From: Mesorhizobium sp. NZP2077
GTDB lineage: Bacteria > Pseudomonadota > Alphaproteobacteria > Rhizobiales > Rhizobiaceae
DNA: 64,000 nt
Assembly (NCBI RefSeq): GCF_013170805.1
Contig: NZ_CP051293.1
Span: 3,292,001 to 3,356,000 of the forward strand
Reading direction: 5' to 3'
Of this stretch, positions 34,320 to 43,592 are shown piece by piece (the first letter of the stretch is position 1; each line of letters begins with the position of its first letter). Both the position numbers and the translations under genes were made by a program. Below the pieces are notes generated by a model. It ran no database searches. It was given only the letters and a program-made list of their open reading frames with translations, and was not told the DNA's origin.

Positions 34320-35327
34320 ATGCGCATTGGTGTCGTTTTTGGATTGGCCATGCTGGCGATGTCGCTGGCCAATGCTGCGCATGCCGAGGTCAAGATGAGC
34401 GGCACCTTCGTTGCCGACGCTGCCTGTCCGGCAACGCAGGCGATCAAGAACGGCAAGAACCCCGGCAATGTCTCGACCGATGCCGGGCAGAGCTACCAGT
34501 TGCTTGCCGGCAACAAGGATGCGCCGACGCACTATCTGATCCTGGTGCCGGGCGCCGATCCGGAGCGCCGCTGGGTGAAGGTCACGTGCGGCCATCTGTC
34601 GGGCAGCAGTGCCGCGACGGTGCCGGCGGCACCTGGCGGACAAGGCAAGCCCGCCCCATCGGGAAAACCCGAATATGTCTTCGCCCTGAGCTGGCAGCCG
34701 GCCTTCTGCGAGACCAAGTCGAGCAAGGCCGAATGCAAGGCGCAGAACCCGAACGAGTTCGATGCCACCAACTTCACCTTGCACGGCCTGTGGCCGCAGC
34801 CGAACGGCAATTTCTATTGCCAGGTGGCGGCCAACGACAAGGCCAATGACAATCCGGCTCACTGGAAGGATCTTCCGTCCGTCAATCTCGATGCCGGCAT
34901 CCGCAAGGAGCTCGACCAGGTGATGCCGGGCACGGCCTCGCAGCTGGAACGGCATGAATGGATCAAGCATGGCACCTGCTACGGCAAGAGCCAGCAGGAG
35001 TATTTTTCCGATGCGCTCGCCCTGATGCGACAGGTCAACGCCTCGCCAGTGCGCGATCTCTTCGCCAAGACCATTGGCGGCAAGCTGACGGCGGACCAGA
35101 TCCGCGGCGCCTTCGACCAGGCTTTCGGCGCTGGGGCAGGGGACCGCGTGCGCGTTTCTTGCGTCATCGATCCTTCAAGCGGCCGGCGGTTGATCGGCGA
35201 ACTGACGCTCGGCCTTGCCGGTCCGATCGGCCCGAACTCTTCGCTCAAGGACCTGCTGCTGGCCTCGGTGGCGACCAACAAGGCCGGCTGCCCAACAGGC
35301 ACCGTTGACGCGATCGGGTTCCAGTAA
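34320..35327 (+). CDS. Ribonuclease T2 family protein
   Basis: 335-residue secreted or periplasmic endoribonuclease. A signal peptide (MRIGVVFGLAMLAMSLANA, cleavage after AHA) is followed by about 95 residues of N-terminal extension, then the RNase T2 domain with both catalytic segments: FTLHGLWP (CAS I) and EWIKHGTCYG (CAS II), each with its His, plus the Glu/Lys of the second. T2 enzymes cut RNA through 2',3'-cyclic phosphates and scavenge nucleotides. The frame begins at 34299, but ATG 34320 starts the signal peptide cleanly and follows GGGGA. Confidence 0.9.
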   Translation: MRIGVVFGLAMLAMSLANAAHAEVKMSGTFVADAACPATQAIKNGKNPGNVSTDAGQSYQLLAGNKDAPTHYLILVPGADPERRWVKVTCGHLSGSSAATVPAAPGGQGKPAPSGKPEYVFALSWQPAFCETKSSKAECKAQNPNEFDATNFTLHGLWPQPNGNFYCQVAANDKANDNPAHWKDLPSVNLDAGIRKELDQVMPGTASQLERHEWIKHGTCYGKSQQEYFSDALALMRQVNASPVRDLFAKTIGGKLTADQIRGAFDQAFGAGAGDRVRVSCVIDPSSGRRLIGELTLGLAGPIGPNSSLKDLLLASVATNKAGCPTGTVDAIGFQ

Positions 35328-35409
35328 GTGTAGTGTAGTCCGGTAACGGGCTGTCGTTGCGCCAAGGCGCGGTGTTATGGTGGGGCGACATCATTCAACG
35401 GGGGATGCG

Positions 35410-36021
35410 ATGGGGGATGTGACAGGCAGTGCGCTGGCGCGGCTGGCTTTCTGGGCCAAGGGCATGGTTTCGATCAACAATGCCCGAATGGAATGGCCGG
35501 GCTTTTCCTATAACGATGCCGAGTGGGCGCGCATGCGCGCGCTGTCCGGGCCGATCGGCGCCGGCACTTATCAGTTGTTCACGATGGTCAACGCTGCGAT
35601 CTTCATAGCCATCGCCGCGCTCGGCATTTTCGGCGTCTTCCTGCCGCTGGCGACATTGCTGTTTCCGATACCGGCGGAAACCAGCGCGCTGAAGTTCTCG
35701 ATGCTGCTGGCCGCCTGCGCCTTCCTCATCATCGGGCTCGGCCTGCCGATCTCGATGCGCCTCTCGGCCATGCTGGTGGGCGGCAAGACTTTGCGCGCGG
35801 CGCTGGTGCCCGCTGCCGGCGATGAGGCGCTGGCGTCAAAAGTGTCCTGGCAAATCAACCGCATCATGCTGATCATGTGCGGCCTGCTGGTGCCGGGCAT
35901 TCTTTTGTTCATCGCCTATGACATCCAGGCTGGGCCGATCATCACGGCGCTGAAATGGCTGGCGATCGTGCTGATGGCGGTCTCGACGTTTACAGGCATT
36001 GCGCGACAGAGAAAGTCGTAG
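35410..36021 (+). CDS. Integral membrane protein of unknown function
   Basis: 203 residues with about four hydrophobic segments: AIFIAIAALGIFGVFLPLAT, FSMLLAACAFLIIGLGLPI, LIMCGLLVPGILLFIAYD and LKWLAIVLMAVSTFTGIA. The first 60 residues are amphipathic with a conserved-looking WPGFSYNDAEWARM. ATG 35410 follows a GGGGG run; the frame also allows a start at 35377. No family recognised. Convergent with the GGDEF gene, with nine bases between the stops. Confidence 0.7.
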   Translation: MGDVTGSALARLAFWAKGMVSINNARMEWPGFSYNDAEWARMRALSGPIGAGTYQLFTMVNAAIFIAIAALGIFGVFLPLATLLFPIPAETSALKFSMLLAACAFLIIGLGLPISMRLSAMLVGGKTLRAALVPAAGDEALASKVSWQINRIMLIMCGLLVPGILLFIAYDIQAGPIITALKWLAIVLMAVSTFTGIARQRKS

Positions 36022-36030
36022 TCGACAGAA

Positions 36031-37368
36031 CTAGATCTGCGCCGACTTGGTCCAGGCAATGGCGGTGTCGGGCTCGTGGCCGCCCGGCTCGCCGACAACG
36101 CGGTCGCGTCCTGTCGACTTCGCCTTGTAGAGGCGCTGGTCGGCGAGCGCGAACAGGTCGGCAAGGCAGCGTGTCGTTTCGCTGACGGTTGAAACACCGG
36201 CGCTGACGGTCAGCTCGCAGCGGCTGGTCACGGTCGATGCCTTGACCGCGTAGCGGATGCTTTCGCCAAACAGCCTGGCGACTGGATGCGGACGCGAACT
36301 CAGGATGGCGAATTCCTCGCCGCCGATCCGGAACACCTGGTCCTCGGCGCTGGCCACTTCGCGAAGCAGGCTTGCGACCGCTTTCAGCACCTTGTCGCCC
36401 TCGGCATGGCCGAAGCGGTCGTTGATCGACTTGAAATGATCGACATCGATGATCAGCAGGCTGAGCGGCCTGGCGGTGCGCAGGCTGACCTCGACGGCTG
36501 CCTCACCGTCGGCGTCGAAGCGTCCGCGATGCAGCAGGCCTGTCAGGCCGTCGCGGCCGACATGTTCAACCAGCGCCTCATAGCGTTCGCGATAGGTCAG
36601 GGTTTCGAAGATGTCGGTCAGCCCACGGGGCAGTGGAATGTCGCGGGCCTCGAACCATCTGAGGTAGGCGACAAGCATGGCGCTGAAGGTCAGCGCCGCC
36701 GCCATCTTGGCGAACCAGCCGCCGAAGAAGACCGCGATCGGCGCGCCGGCGACGAAATGCAGGGCGGTGAAGAAGCCCGCCTGGTCGAAGGTCAGTACGC
36801 AGGCGACGCAAATCAGGATGCGCGCGAACTGCGCCTGGCGCAGATACCGCCCAAGCTTTTCATAGAGCAGGATGATCAGAATGGCATCGATGAACAGCAG
36901 CGTCGTGCCCCACACCATCAGCCAGCCCATCTCGTCGATGAAGCCGATGTCGGGCAGCCGGCCGTCGGGCAGCGGTGCGATAGCGTGCAGGCGCAAGAGC
37001 AGCACCAGCCCGATCATCAGTGCATTCCCGAGCAGCAGGCCGTAGATCGGCTGGCGCACGGTGGCGGCGTCCTCCTTGATGTAGAGCAGGAGCAACATCA
37101 CCAACTTGCCTGAAAACAGCACCGCCGAGCCAGGCGAGACCAAGCCGAACGGCAGAGCGACGTAAAAGACGCTGGCGAGATAGGTTTCCAGGAAATGCAT
37201 GACGCCGAGCGCGCAGACGAAGACGCCGAGGCCAATGCGCTTCCTGAAGCGGAAAAGCGTCACCATGATGCTGAAGTAGACGACCGCTTCGGCAAGGAGC
37301 AGGAAACTGTTCAGCACTGCCGTCGATCCGATCTCTCGCTCGAAATCGCGATAATCCAGCGATTCCAC
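36031..37368 (-). CDS. Membrane-bound GGDEF diguanylate cyclase
   Basis: About 445 residues: seven or so predicted membrane helices in the first 250 residues, a short coiled linker (TDIFETLTYRERYEAL), then a GGDEF domain. The active-site loop is RIGGEEFAIL, a valid GGEEF variant, preceded by DVDHFKSINDRFGHAEGDKVL with the Mg-binding Asp. The product would make cyclic di-GMP in response to a membrane signal. No clear RxxD inhibitory site was seen. Start uncertain: GTG 37368 is used, but the frame is open to a TTG at 37422. Confidence 0.87.
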   Translation of the reverse strand: MESLDYRDFEREIGSTAVLNSFLLLAEAVVYFSIMVTLFRFRKRIGLGVFVCALGVMHFLETYLASVFYVALPFGLVSPGSAVLFSGKLVMLLLLYIKEDAATVRQPIYGLLLGNALMIGLVLLLRLHAIAPLPDGRLPDIGFIDEMGWLMVWGTTLLFIDAILIILLYEKLGRYLRQAQFARILICVACVLTFDQAGFFTALHFVAGAPIAVFFGGWFAKMAAALTFSAMLVAYLRWFEARDIPLPRGLTDIFETLTYRERYEALVEHVGRDGLTGLLHRGRFDADGEAAVEVSLRTARPLSLLIIDVDHFKSINDRFGHAEGDKVLKAVASLLREVASAEDQVFRIGGEEFAILSSRPHPVARLFGESIRYAVKASTVTSRCELTVSAGVSTVSETTRCLADLFALADQRLYKAKSTGRDRVVGEPGGHEPDTAIAWTKSAQI

Positions 37369-37572
37369 CCCGATCCTGTTTTGACGCGGAAGGGTTAACC
37401 GGAGATTTCCGCACGCCAGCAACTGGTGGAAAACTTAACGGCCGGCACACACTTGTCCGTGTGGAAGGCTTGATCTGGCAAAAGCGATTGCCGTTCGGCC
37501 CAGCATCGCCTACATAGCGGCCAACCTCCATTCAATCCGACAAATCCAGTCATTTTTCAGGGAAAAGCGCGC

Positions 37573-39222
37573 GTGGCACGCCAGTTCATCTATCACATGG
37601 CCGGCCTCAACAAGGCCTATGGCACCAAGAAGGTGCTCGAGAACGTTCATCTGTCCTTCTACCCCGATGCCAAGATCGGCATTCTCGGCCCCAACGGCGC
37701 CGGCAAGTCGACGATCCTCAAGATCATGGCCGGCCTCGACAAGGAGTGGAGCGGCGAGGCGTGGCTCGCCGAAGGCGCCACCGTCGGCTACCTGGCGCAG
37801 GAGCCGGCGCTCGACGCGAACAAGACTGTGTTCGAGAACATCATGGAAGGCGTCGCCGCCAAGACCGCCATCATCGAACGCTACAACGAATTGATGATGA
37901 ACTACTCCGACGAGACGGCCGACGAGTCGGCCAAGCTCCAGGACGAGATGGACCGGCTGAACCTGTGGGATCTGGAACAGCAGGTCGAGATGGCGATGGA
38001 AGCCTTGGGCTGCCCGCCCAAGGATTCGGAAGTCACCAAGCTTTCGGGCGGTGAGCGCCGCCGTGTCGCGCTCTGCCAGCTTCTGCTGCGCCAGCCCGAC
38101 CTTCTGCTGCTGGACGAACCGACCAACCATCTCGACGCCGAAACCACGGCTTGGCTGGAAAAACATCTGCGCGCCTATCCGGGCGCCGTGATGATCATCA
38201 CCCACGATCGCTACTTCCTCGACAATGTCACCGGCTGGATCCTCGAACTCGATCGCGGCCGCGGCATTCCCTATGAGGGCAACTACACCAAATATCTCGA
38301 AGCCAAGGCCAAGCGCCTCAAGCAGGAAGGCCGCGAGGACGATGCCCGCCAGCGCGCCATCGGCCGCGAGCGCGAGTGGATCCAGTCGAGCCCGAAGGCC
38401 CGCCAGACCAAGTCCAAGGCGCGTATCCAGGCCTTCCAGGACCTGCTGGATGCCGCCGACAAGCGGCGCCCGAGCGACACCCAGATCGTCATCCCGCACG
38501 GTGAGCGGCTCGGCAATGTGGTGATCGAGGTCGACGGCTTGTCGAAGGGCTTTGGCGATACGCTGCTGATCGATGGACTGGAATTCAAGCTGCCGCCGGG
38601 CGGTATTGTCGGCGTCATCGGTCCGAACGGCGCCGGCAAGACGACGCTGTTTCGCATGATCACCGGCCAGGAAAAGCCCGATGCCGGCACGATCCGCGTC
38701 GGCGAAACAGTCAAGCTCGGTTATGTCGACCAGAGCCGCGACGCGCTCGATCCGTCGAAGACCGTCTGGGAAGAAATTTCGGGCGGCGCCGAAGTGGTCA
38801 AGCTCGGCAAGTTCGAGGCCAACACGCGTGCCTATTGCGCATCGTTCAACTTCCGCGGCGGCGACCAGCAGCAGAAGGTCGGCAATCTCTCCGGTGGCCA
38901 GCGTAACCGCGTGCACCTGGCCAAGATGCTGAAGACCGGTGGCAATGTGCTGCTGCTCGACGAACCGACCAACGATCTCGACACCGAAACACTGGCGGCA
39001 CTCGAAGACGCGCTGGAAAATTTCGGCGGCTGCGCTGTCATCATCTCGCACGATCGCATGTTCCTCGATCGCCTGGCGACGCACATTCTCGCCTTCGAGG
39101 GCGACAGCCATGTCGAATGGTTCGAGGGCAATTTCGAGGATTATGAGCAGGACAAGATCCGCCGGCTCGGACCCGAAGCCGTCAACCCGCACCGCATGAC
39201 CTACAAGAGGCTGACGCGGTAA
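37573..39222 (+). CDS. ettA: Energy-dependent translational throttle protein EttA
   Basis: 549-residue ABC-F ATPase that binds the ribosomal E site and gates the first elongation steps according to the ATP/ADP ratio. Two ABC domains without membrane parts: Walker A GPNGAGKST (about residues 39-47) and GPNGAGKTT (about 355-363), signatures LSGGERRRVALC and LSGGQRNRVHLA, Walker B LLLDEPTNHLD and LLLDEPTNDLD, joined by the EttA arm/linker (about 240-320). Start is GTG 37573 behind AGGGAAAA. Monocistronic housekeeping gene; divergent from the GGDEF gene. Confidence 0.95.
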   Translation: MARQFIYHMAGLNKAYGTKKVLENVHLSFYPDAKIGILGPNGAGKSTILKIMAGLDKEWSGEAWLAEGATVGYLAQEPALDANKTVFENIMEGVAAKTAIIERYNELMMNYSDETADESAKLQDEMDRLNLWDLEQQVEMAMEALGCPPKDSEVTKLSGGERRRVALCQLLLRQPDLLLLDEPTNHLDAETTAWLEKHLRAYPGAVMIITHDRYFLDNVTGWILELDRGRGIPYEGNYTKYLEAKAKRLKQEGREDDARQRAIGREREWIQSSPKARQTKSKARIQAFQDLLDAADKRRPSDTQIVIPHGERLGNVVIEVDGLSKGFGDTLLIDGLEFKLPPGGIVGVIGPNGAGKTTLFRMITGQEKPDAGTIRVGETVKLGYVDQSRDALDPSKTVWEEISGGAEVVKLGKFEANTRAYCASFNFRGGDQQQKVGNLSGGQRNRVHLAKMLKTGGNVLLLDEPTNDLDTETLAALEDALENFGGCAVIISHDRMFLDRLATHILAFEGDSHVEWFEGNFEDYEQDKIRRLGPEAVNPHRMTYKRLTR

Positions 39223-39269
39223 GGGACAAACCGGGGCGGCGAATTCTCAAGGTGATATGAGGAGCTCAA

Positions 39270-40040
39270 ATGGCTGATTGGTCGGCCGCCCAATATCTGA
39301 AATTCGAGGACGAGCGCACGCGGCCCGCGCGTGATCTCGTCGCCCAGGTGCCGGTCGATTTTCCGCGCCGGGTCGTCGACATCGGCTGCGGGCCGGGCAA
39401 TTCGACCGAGCTTCTGGTCGAGCGCTGGCCGGATGCCGCGGTGAGCGGCTTCGACACCTCTCCCGACATGATCGAGAAGGCGAGGACGCGCCTGCCCAAC
39501 GTGACCTTCGATCTCGCTGATGCCTCGACATGGCAGCCGGCAGAGCCGGTCAATGTGATCTTCGCCAATGCGGTGTTCCAGTGGCTGCCTGAACATCCGG
39601 CCGTGTTTCAGCGGCTGATGGGCTTTCTCGCCCCTGGTGGCGCACTTGCCATCCAGATGCCTGACAATATGGCCGAGGATTCGCACCGGCTGATGCGGGA
39701 AACCGCAGCCGAGGTGCCGTTCGCGGCAAAGATCAAAGGCGCGGCCCGCGCGCCGCTACCGCCGGTCTCGTTCTATTATGACTTGTTGTCGCCGCTCTCG
39801 GACCGGCTCGACATCTGGCACACCATCTACAATCATCCGCTTGCCGACGCCGAAGCGATCGTCGAATGGGTGAAGTCGACGGGGCTGAAGCCTTTCCTCG
39901 ATCCGCTGGAAGCGGACGAGCGCAAGCTGTTCCTCGGCAGCTACACGGCCAAGATCGCCAAGGCCTATCCGAAGACCGCGAACGGCAAGGTGCTGCTGCG
40001 TTTCCCGCGGATATTCATTGTCGCCAAGCGGGCCGGCTAG
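39270..40040 (+). CDS. tam: Trans-aconitate 2-methyltransferase-like
   Basis: 256-residue SAM-dependent methyltransferase close to E. coli Tam (252 residues), which methylates the citrate-cycle inhibitor trans-aconitate. The opening [26 protein letters not shown] motif [15 protein letters not shown] (about residues 35-49), [13 protein letters not shown] and [13 protein letters not shown] are typical of Tam. Start ATG 39270 follows TGAGGAG. It lies 47 bases after ettA but probably forms its own unit. Assigned by overall resemblance, so the substrate is likely but not certain. Confidence 0.88.
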   Translation: MADWSAAQYLKFEDERTRPARDLVAQVPVDFPRRVVDIGCGPGNSTELLVERWPDAAVSGFDTSPDMIEKARTRLPNVTFDLADASTWQPAEPVNVIFANAVFQWLPEHPAVFQRLMGFLAPGGALAIQMPDNMAEDSHRLMRETAAEVPFAAKIKGAARAPLPPVSFYYDLLSPLSDRLDIWHTIYNHPLADAEAIVEWVKSTGLKPFLDPLEADERKLFLGSYTAKIAKAYPKTANGKVLLRFPRIFIVAKRAG

Positions 40041-40044
40041 GATA

Positions 40045-40180
40045 TGTTGATATTCAGGTGATGCCGGCCTGCAAATGGCGGCTCCCTGCGCTTCCGGTGC
40101 TCACGTACGAAAAGTACGCTCCGCTCCGGTTCTCGGAAGCCACCATTTTCGGCGCGGCCTGACCTGAATCTCAACACACC
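40045..40180. repeat. Palindromic intergenic element
   Basis: The tam-downstream region forms a long imperfect inverted repeat. TTGATATTCAGGT at the left pairs with ACCTGAATCTCAA at the right, GCCGGCC with GGCGCGGCC, and AATGGCGGCT with AGCCACCATT around the tip CGTACGAAAAGTACG (centre near 40109). No coding potential. A degenerate relative seems to lie at 41879. Confidence 0.7.
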
Positions 40181-40292
40181 CTAGGAAAGAATTATCCACT
40201 TCGCCCAAGCTCGATTGCGGCAGCTTGACCCGGTTTCGCGGCCATGGCCAACTCATCGCGTGGGGCCATGGTGGCCGAATGGCAGGGGGTGG

Positions 40293-40631
40293 ATGATGAC
40301 TTTGAAAAGATTGCTTTATGGGGGCGGCGTGTGCGCGGCGGCCCTTCTGGCATTCTCGGTTTCGGCCGAGGCCAAGCGGGCGCGCTGCTTCACCAGCGAT
40401 GACGGTTATTTCGCGTGCAGCTACCGCGCGATCGATGATGCGGGCAGTTTCCGTATCTCGGCGCCGGGCTATCCGACCTATGTGCTGGAGATCGACGGAC
40501 CGGGCTTTGCCTATGGTTATGTCAATCTCGGCCGCCGCAACGTGCCGTTGCCGGGACAGTTTGTGCGCAGCCGCGACGACGGCGCCTGCTGGAACAACCC
40601 GCAGACCAACACCAAGCTGTGTGCCTGGTGA
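40293..40631 (+). CDS. Small secreted protein of unknown function
   Basis: 112 residues with a signal peptide (LLYGGGVCAAALLAFSVSA, cleavage after AEA). The mature 80 residues contain four cysteines (RARCF, FACSY, GACWN, TKLCAW) and read as a compact beta-rich domain (SFRISAPGYPTYVLEIDGPGFAYGYVNLG). Two adjacent ATGs, 40293 and 40296, follow GGGGG; the first is used. No family recognised. Single gene between the palindromic element and the KAS III-like gene. Confidence 0.7.
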   Translation: MMTLKRLLYGGGVCAAALLAFSVSAEAKRARCFTSDDGYFACSYRAIDDAGSFRISAPGYPTYVLEIDGPGFAYGYVNLGRRNVPLPGQFVRSRDDGACWNNPQTNTKLCAW

Positions 40632-40759
40632 GATCGGATTTAAGCCGGCCTAAGCTTTGGTTTAAGCCGGCGTAAACGGCCTGATGAGAAAAGTGTTGCG
40701 CCGAAGCGTTTCGGCGCCCACATGAAGCCGCAACGCCCGCGGATGGGACAGACTGAAAC

Positions 40760-41881
40760 ATGCATCGCGTCATCATCAGCGGCATCGGCGCTGAAATTCC
40801 TGAAGCTGTCATCACGAACGAAGAGCTGGTCGAGAGCTTCAACAGCTGGGTCGACACGGAGAACGCGCGGCGCCAGGGCACCGGCGAGCCCTTGCTGCAG
40901 AAGTCCGACAGCGACTTCATCGTTCATGCTTCGGGTGTGAAATCCCGTCATGTGATCGAGCGCGAAGGCATTCTCGATCCGACGCGGATGACGCCGCGCA
41001 TTCCGGCGCGACCCGACGATACGCTGTCGCTGGAAGCGGAGTTCGGCATCGCCTCGGCCAGGAAGGCACTCGATCATGCCGGACTTGAACCGCCCCAGAT
41101 CGACCTGATCATCTGCTCGGCCTCGCACCACCAGCGTCCCTATCCGGCGATCGCCATCGAAATGCAGGAGGCGTTGGGCACCACCGGAGCCGGCTTCGAC
41201 ATGGGGCTTGGCTGTTCTTCGGCGGCGGCGGCGCTGCATCTGGCGGTCAATCTGGTGCGCTCGGGCGCGCACAAGCGCATTCTGGTGACCACGCCGGAGA
41301 TCATCACCGGCCACCTCAATTTCCGCGACCGGCAGACGCATTTCATCTTCGGCGACGCCTCGGTGTCGATGGTGGTGGAGGGACTTGCCCAGGGCGACAA
41401 ACGGCCGGGGCGTTTCGAGGTGTTGGACACGCGCCTGTGGACGCAGATGTCGAACAACATCCGCACCAATCTCGGCTATCACACCCGGACCGCCCAGGAT
41501 GATCCCTACATGATCAACCTGGAAGGCAATCTGATCAAACAGGTCGGCAACAAGGTGTTCAAGGAAGTCACCGTCGCCGGCCAAAAATTCATCGTCGAGT
41601 TCCTGGCCGAGCACGGGTTGACGCCGCAGGCCGTCCGGCGCTTCTGGCTGCATCAGGCCAATGCGCGCATGAATGCGATGATCCTGAAACTGTCGTTCGG
41701 CCACGATGTCGATCACGATCGTGCGCCGATGGTGCTGGAGCGGCTGGGCAACACGGCGGGTGCCGGCGCCATCGTGGCGCTGTCGGAGAACCATGCCGAC
41801 ATGAAACCCGGTGATTTCGGCTTGATCTGCGCCTTTGGCGCGGGGTATTCGATAGGCGGCGCGCTTATCAGAATGCTCTAG
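40760..41881 (+). CDS. Beta-ketoacyl-ACP synthase III-like protein
   Basis: 373-residue thiolase-fold condensing enzyme of the KAS III group. The triad is intact: Cys in MGLGCSSAAAAL (about residue 152), His in LHQANARM (about 298) and Asn in RLGNTAGAGA (about 333). It is longer than housekeeping FabH (about 320) because of an insert around residues 40-90 (FNSWVDTENARRQGTG, TPRIPARPDD). Such long forms may start a special fatty acid or polyketide chain. No acyl-carrier protein gene is adjacent. ATG 40760 gives the standard MHRVIISGIGAEIPE beginning. Confidence 0.87.
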   Translation: MHRVIISGIGAEIPEAVITNEELVESFNSWVDTENARRQGTGEPLLQKSDSDFIVHASGVKSRHVIEREGILDPTRMTPRIPARPDDTLSLEAEFGIASARKALDHAGLEPPQIDLIICSASHHQRPYPAIAIEMQEALGTTGAGFDMGLGCSSAAAALHLAVNLVRSGAHKRILVTTPEIITGHLNFRDRQTHFIFGDASVSMVVEGLAQGDKRPGRFEVLDTRLWTQMSNNIRTNLGYHTRTAQDDPYMINLEGNLIKQVGNKVFKEVTVAGQKFIVEFLAEHGLTPQAVRRFWLHQANARMNAMILKLSFGHDVDHDRAPMVLERLGNTAGAGAIVALSENHADMKPGDFGLICAFGAGYSIGGALIRML

Positions 41882-42009
41882 GCATATTGATATCGAGATG
41901 CTGGCCTGACAGGGCCATTCGGACTTTCGAAATCCACCCAGTCCGGCCGTTTCGCGCCTGTCTTCCATTCCCGTTCAGCCTGAACAGACCCTCAACACAG
42001 CCTGTGTTG
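41879..42009. repeat. Degenerate copy of the palindromic intergenic element, ending in a 17-bp palindrome
   Basis: After the KAS III-like stop, ATATTGATATCGAGATGCTGGCCTG resembles the left arm of the element at 40045 with changes, and TGAACAGACCCTCAACACA resembles its right end. The last part, CAACACAG-C-CTGTGTTG (41993-42009), is a perfect palindrome that may act as a terminator. Similarity judged by eye only. Confidence 0.4.
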
Positions 42010-42054
42010 GGGGCTTGCACCAATGCGATCTCGTCTCAGAAAGGAGAGTATCCA

Positions 42055-42471
42055 ATGGTCGATGCCAGATGCAGTTGCGGCGCTCTCACGCTGACGCTTC
42101 CAGGACCATCAAGACTGGTTGTCGCCTGCCATTGTCTCGACTGCCAGCGCAGAACCGGCGCCCTATTTGGCGTCGGCGCCTTTTATCCGGTCGACGCCGT
42201 CGTCATCTCCGGAACCTCGAAAGAGTTCACCCGCGACGCGGCAAGCGGCGGCGAGGTGCACAGCTACTTTTGTCCCAACTGCGGCTCGACGGTCTATTGG
42301 AGAGCCGACCGGTTGCCGTCAATGATCGGGGTTGCCGTCGGTGCGTTGGCTGACCCGAAATACCCGCCTCCCGTCAGGTCGATTTTCGAGCAGTCGAAAC
42401 ATGGTTGGGTTCAGATCGACGGTGCTGTCGACCATTTTTGGCAAAGCAGCGCCGCGGGGAAATCGAGCTGA
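42055..42471 (+). CDS. GFA family protein (glutathione-dependent formaldehyde-activating-like)
   Basis: 138-residue zinc protein of the GFA/DUF636 family. The zinc cysteines are visible as RCSCGAL (about residues 5-11), CHCLDCQRRTGALFG (about 25-39) and YFCPNCGSTVYWR (about 70-82). Gfa itself was proposed to promote reaction of formaldehyde with glutathione, but most relatives are uncharacterised. ATG 42055 follows AAGGAGAG. Monocistronic, preceded by the degenerate repeat and palindrome. Confidence 0.9.
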   Translation: MVDARCSCGALTLTLPGPSRLVVACHCLDCQRRTGALFGVGAFYPVDAVVISGTSKEFTRDAASGGEVHSYFCPNCGSTVYWRADRLPSMIGVAVGALADPKYPPPVRSIFEQSKHGWVQIDGAVDHFWQSSAAGKSS

Positions 42472-42496
42472 GCTGGCGTTCGCCGCATCGTGTCTG

Positions 42497-43063
42497 TCAG
42501 GCCGGTGTGAAGGGGACCAGCATCGGCACCCGCCGGGCATAATCGTCATAGGCGCTGCCGAGTTCGCCACGCAGGAAGCTTTCCTCGAGCCTTGCCTTGA
42601 CGACGATGCCGATGATGAGCAGGGCGGTGCCTGCAATGCCCCAGACCGTACCCTTGGCCGCCATGGTGGCGAGGATGGCGAGCAGCAGTCCGGTGTAGAT
42701 CGGGTGGCGGACGAGGCCGTAAGGGCCGGTGTCGACGACATGGTGAGCGGCCTTGGCGGTGACCGTGCCCGACCAGAGCCTGCCGAGATGCAGCCGCGCC
42801 CACCAAGCGAAGGCGATGCCGACGGCAATCAGCGGGACGCAGATCCAGGCCTCTGCGAGATCAGGCATCCAAAGCCTGAGCCGACCCTCATAGCCGTGCG
42901 TGGGAATGAACAGGAGCACCGCACCGGCCAGCCACAGAATCCGATAGCGGGCCTGCGCTTTGAATCCGACGCGCTTCTGCGCGGGGTCTGCCCATAGCGC
43001 AGCGGTGGCCCAGCTCACCGCCCAGATCAACCAAAGCAGCGTGATTGCCGTCACCGGCCGCAT
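42497..43063 (-). CDS. Isoprenylcysteine-carboxyl-methyltransferase-like membrane protein
   Basis: 188-residue membrane protein of the ICMT/phospholipid methyltransferase group. About four or five helices, then the family's SAM-binding part VDTGPYGLVRHPIYTGLLLAI (about residues 116-136) and the C-terminal RLEESFLRGELGSAYDDYARRVP. Bacteria lack isoprenylated cysteine proteins, so the natural acceptor is unknown; small hydrophobic molecules or lipids are possible. ATG 43063 follows GGAGG; the longer frame to 43120 lacks such a site. Confidence 0.87.
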   Translation of the reverse strand: MRPVTAITLLWLIWAVSWATAALWADPAQKRVGFKAQARYRILWLAGAVLLFIPTHGYEGRLRLWMPDLAEAWICVPLIAVGIAFAWWARLHLGRLWSGTVTAKAAHHVVDTGPYGLVRHPIYTGLLLAILATMAAKGTVWGIAGTALLIIGIVVKARLEESFLRGELGSAYDDYARRVPMLVPFTPA

Positions 43064-43174
43064 GAGAACCTCCGCCGACTGTCTGGCCATCACCATGAAG
43101 CGGGTGCAGCGCGGCAGCAATGCGGCGGAATCCGGAACCGGCTGCTGTTCCGGTAAGAAGATCGTGGTCCCTGC

Positions 43175-43573
43175 TCAATCACTCGAGCAGGTGAACATCC
43201 ACTGCACGCCGAACGCATCGACCAGCATTCCGAAGCTGGTTCCCCAATATTGCCGCGCCAGGGGCACCGTGATCCGGCCGCCTGTGGCCATGCGGGAGAA
43301 AAGCTCGCGCATGGCGGCCAGATCGTCGAACTCCAGCATCATGGCGGAGCCTTTCATCGGCTCCGCATCGTCATTGTCGGAGGCATGGAACAGAACGCCG
43401 GGACCTTCGAAGCGCGCATGCAGGATCTTTCCGCGCATGGCTTCGGTTCGCACCGGCATGTCGTTGTCGCCCCAGCGCAGCAGGATTGTTTTCAGGCCAA
43501 GACCGCACTGTTCGTAGAAGGCCAGTGCCGGCTCGCAATTGGTGGTGAAGAACAGCGAAGGGGAGAGGCGCAT
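43175..43573 (-). CDS. VOC family protein (PhnB-like)
   Basis: 132-residue single-module VOC protein resembling the PhnB/3-demethylubiquinone-like group: MRLSPSLFFTTNCEPALAFYEQ at the start, EAMRGKILHARFEGPGVLFHASD in the middle and the closing WGTSFGMLVDAFGVQWMFTC. Such proteins are probably metal-binding dimers of unknown substrate. The frame is open upstream over the tautomerase gene, but ATG 43573 gives the usual family start. It follows the tautomerase gene by 19 bases on the same strand and may share its transcript. Confidence 0.85.
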   Translation of the reverse strand: MRLSPSLFFTTNCEPALAFYEQCGLGLKTILLRWGDNDMPVRTEAMRGKILHARFEGPGVLFHASDNDDAEPMKGSAMMLEFDDLAAMRELFSRMATGGRITVPLARQYWGTSFGMLVDAFGVQWMFTCSSD

Positions 43574-43592
43574 CCTGTCTTTCCCTATCTGG

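Noticed and set aside
37510..39192. 560-codon minus-strand frame opposite ettA
   Set aside because: Antisense mirror of a clear ABC-F gene; no domain or start signal.
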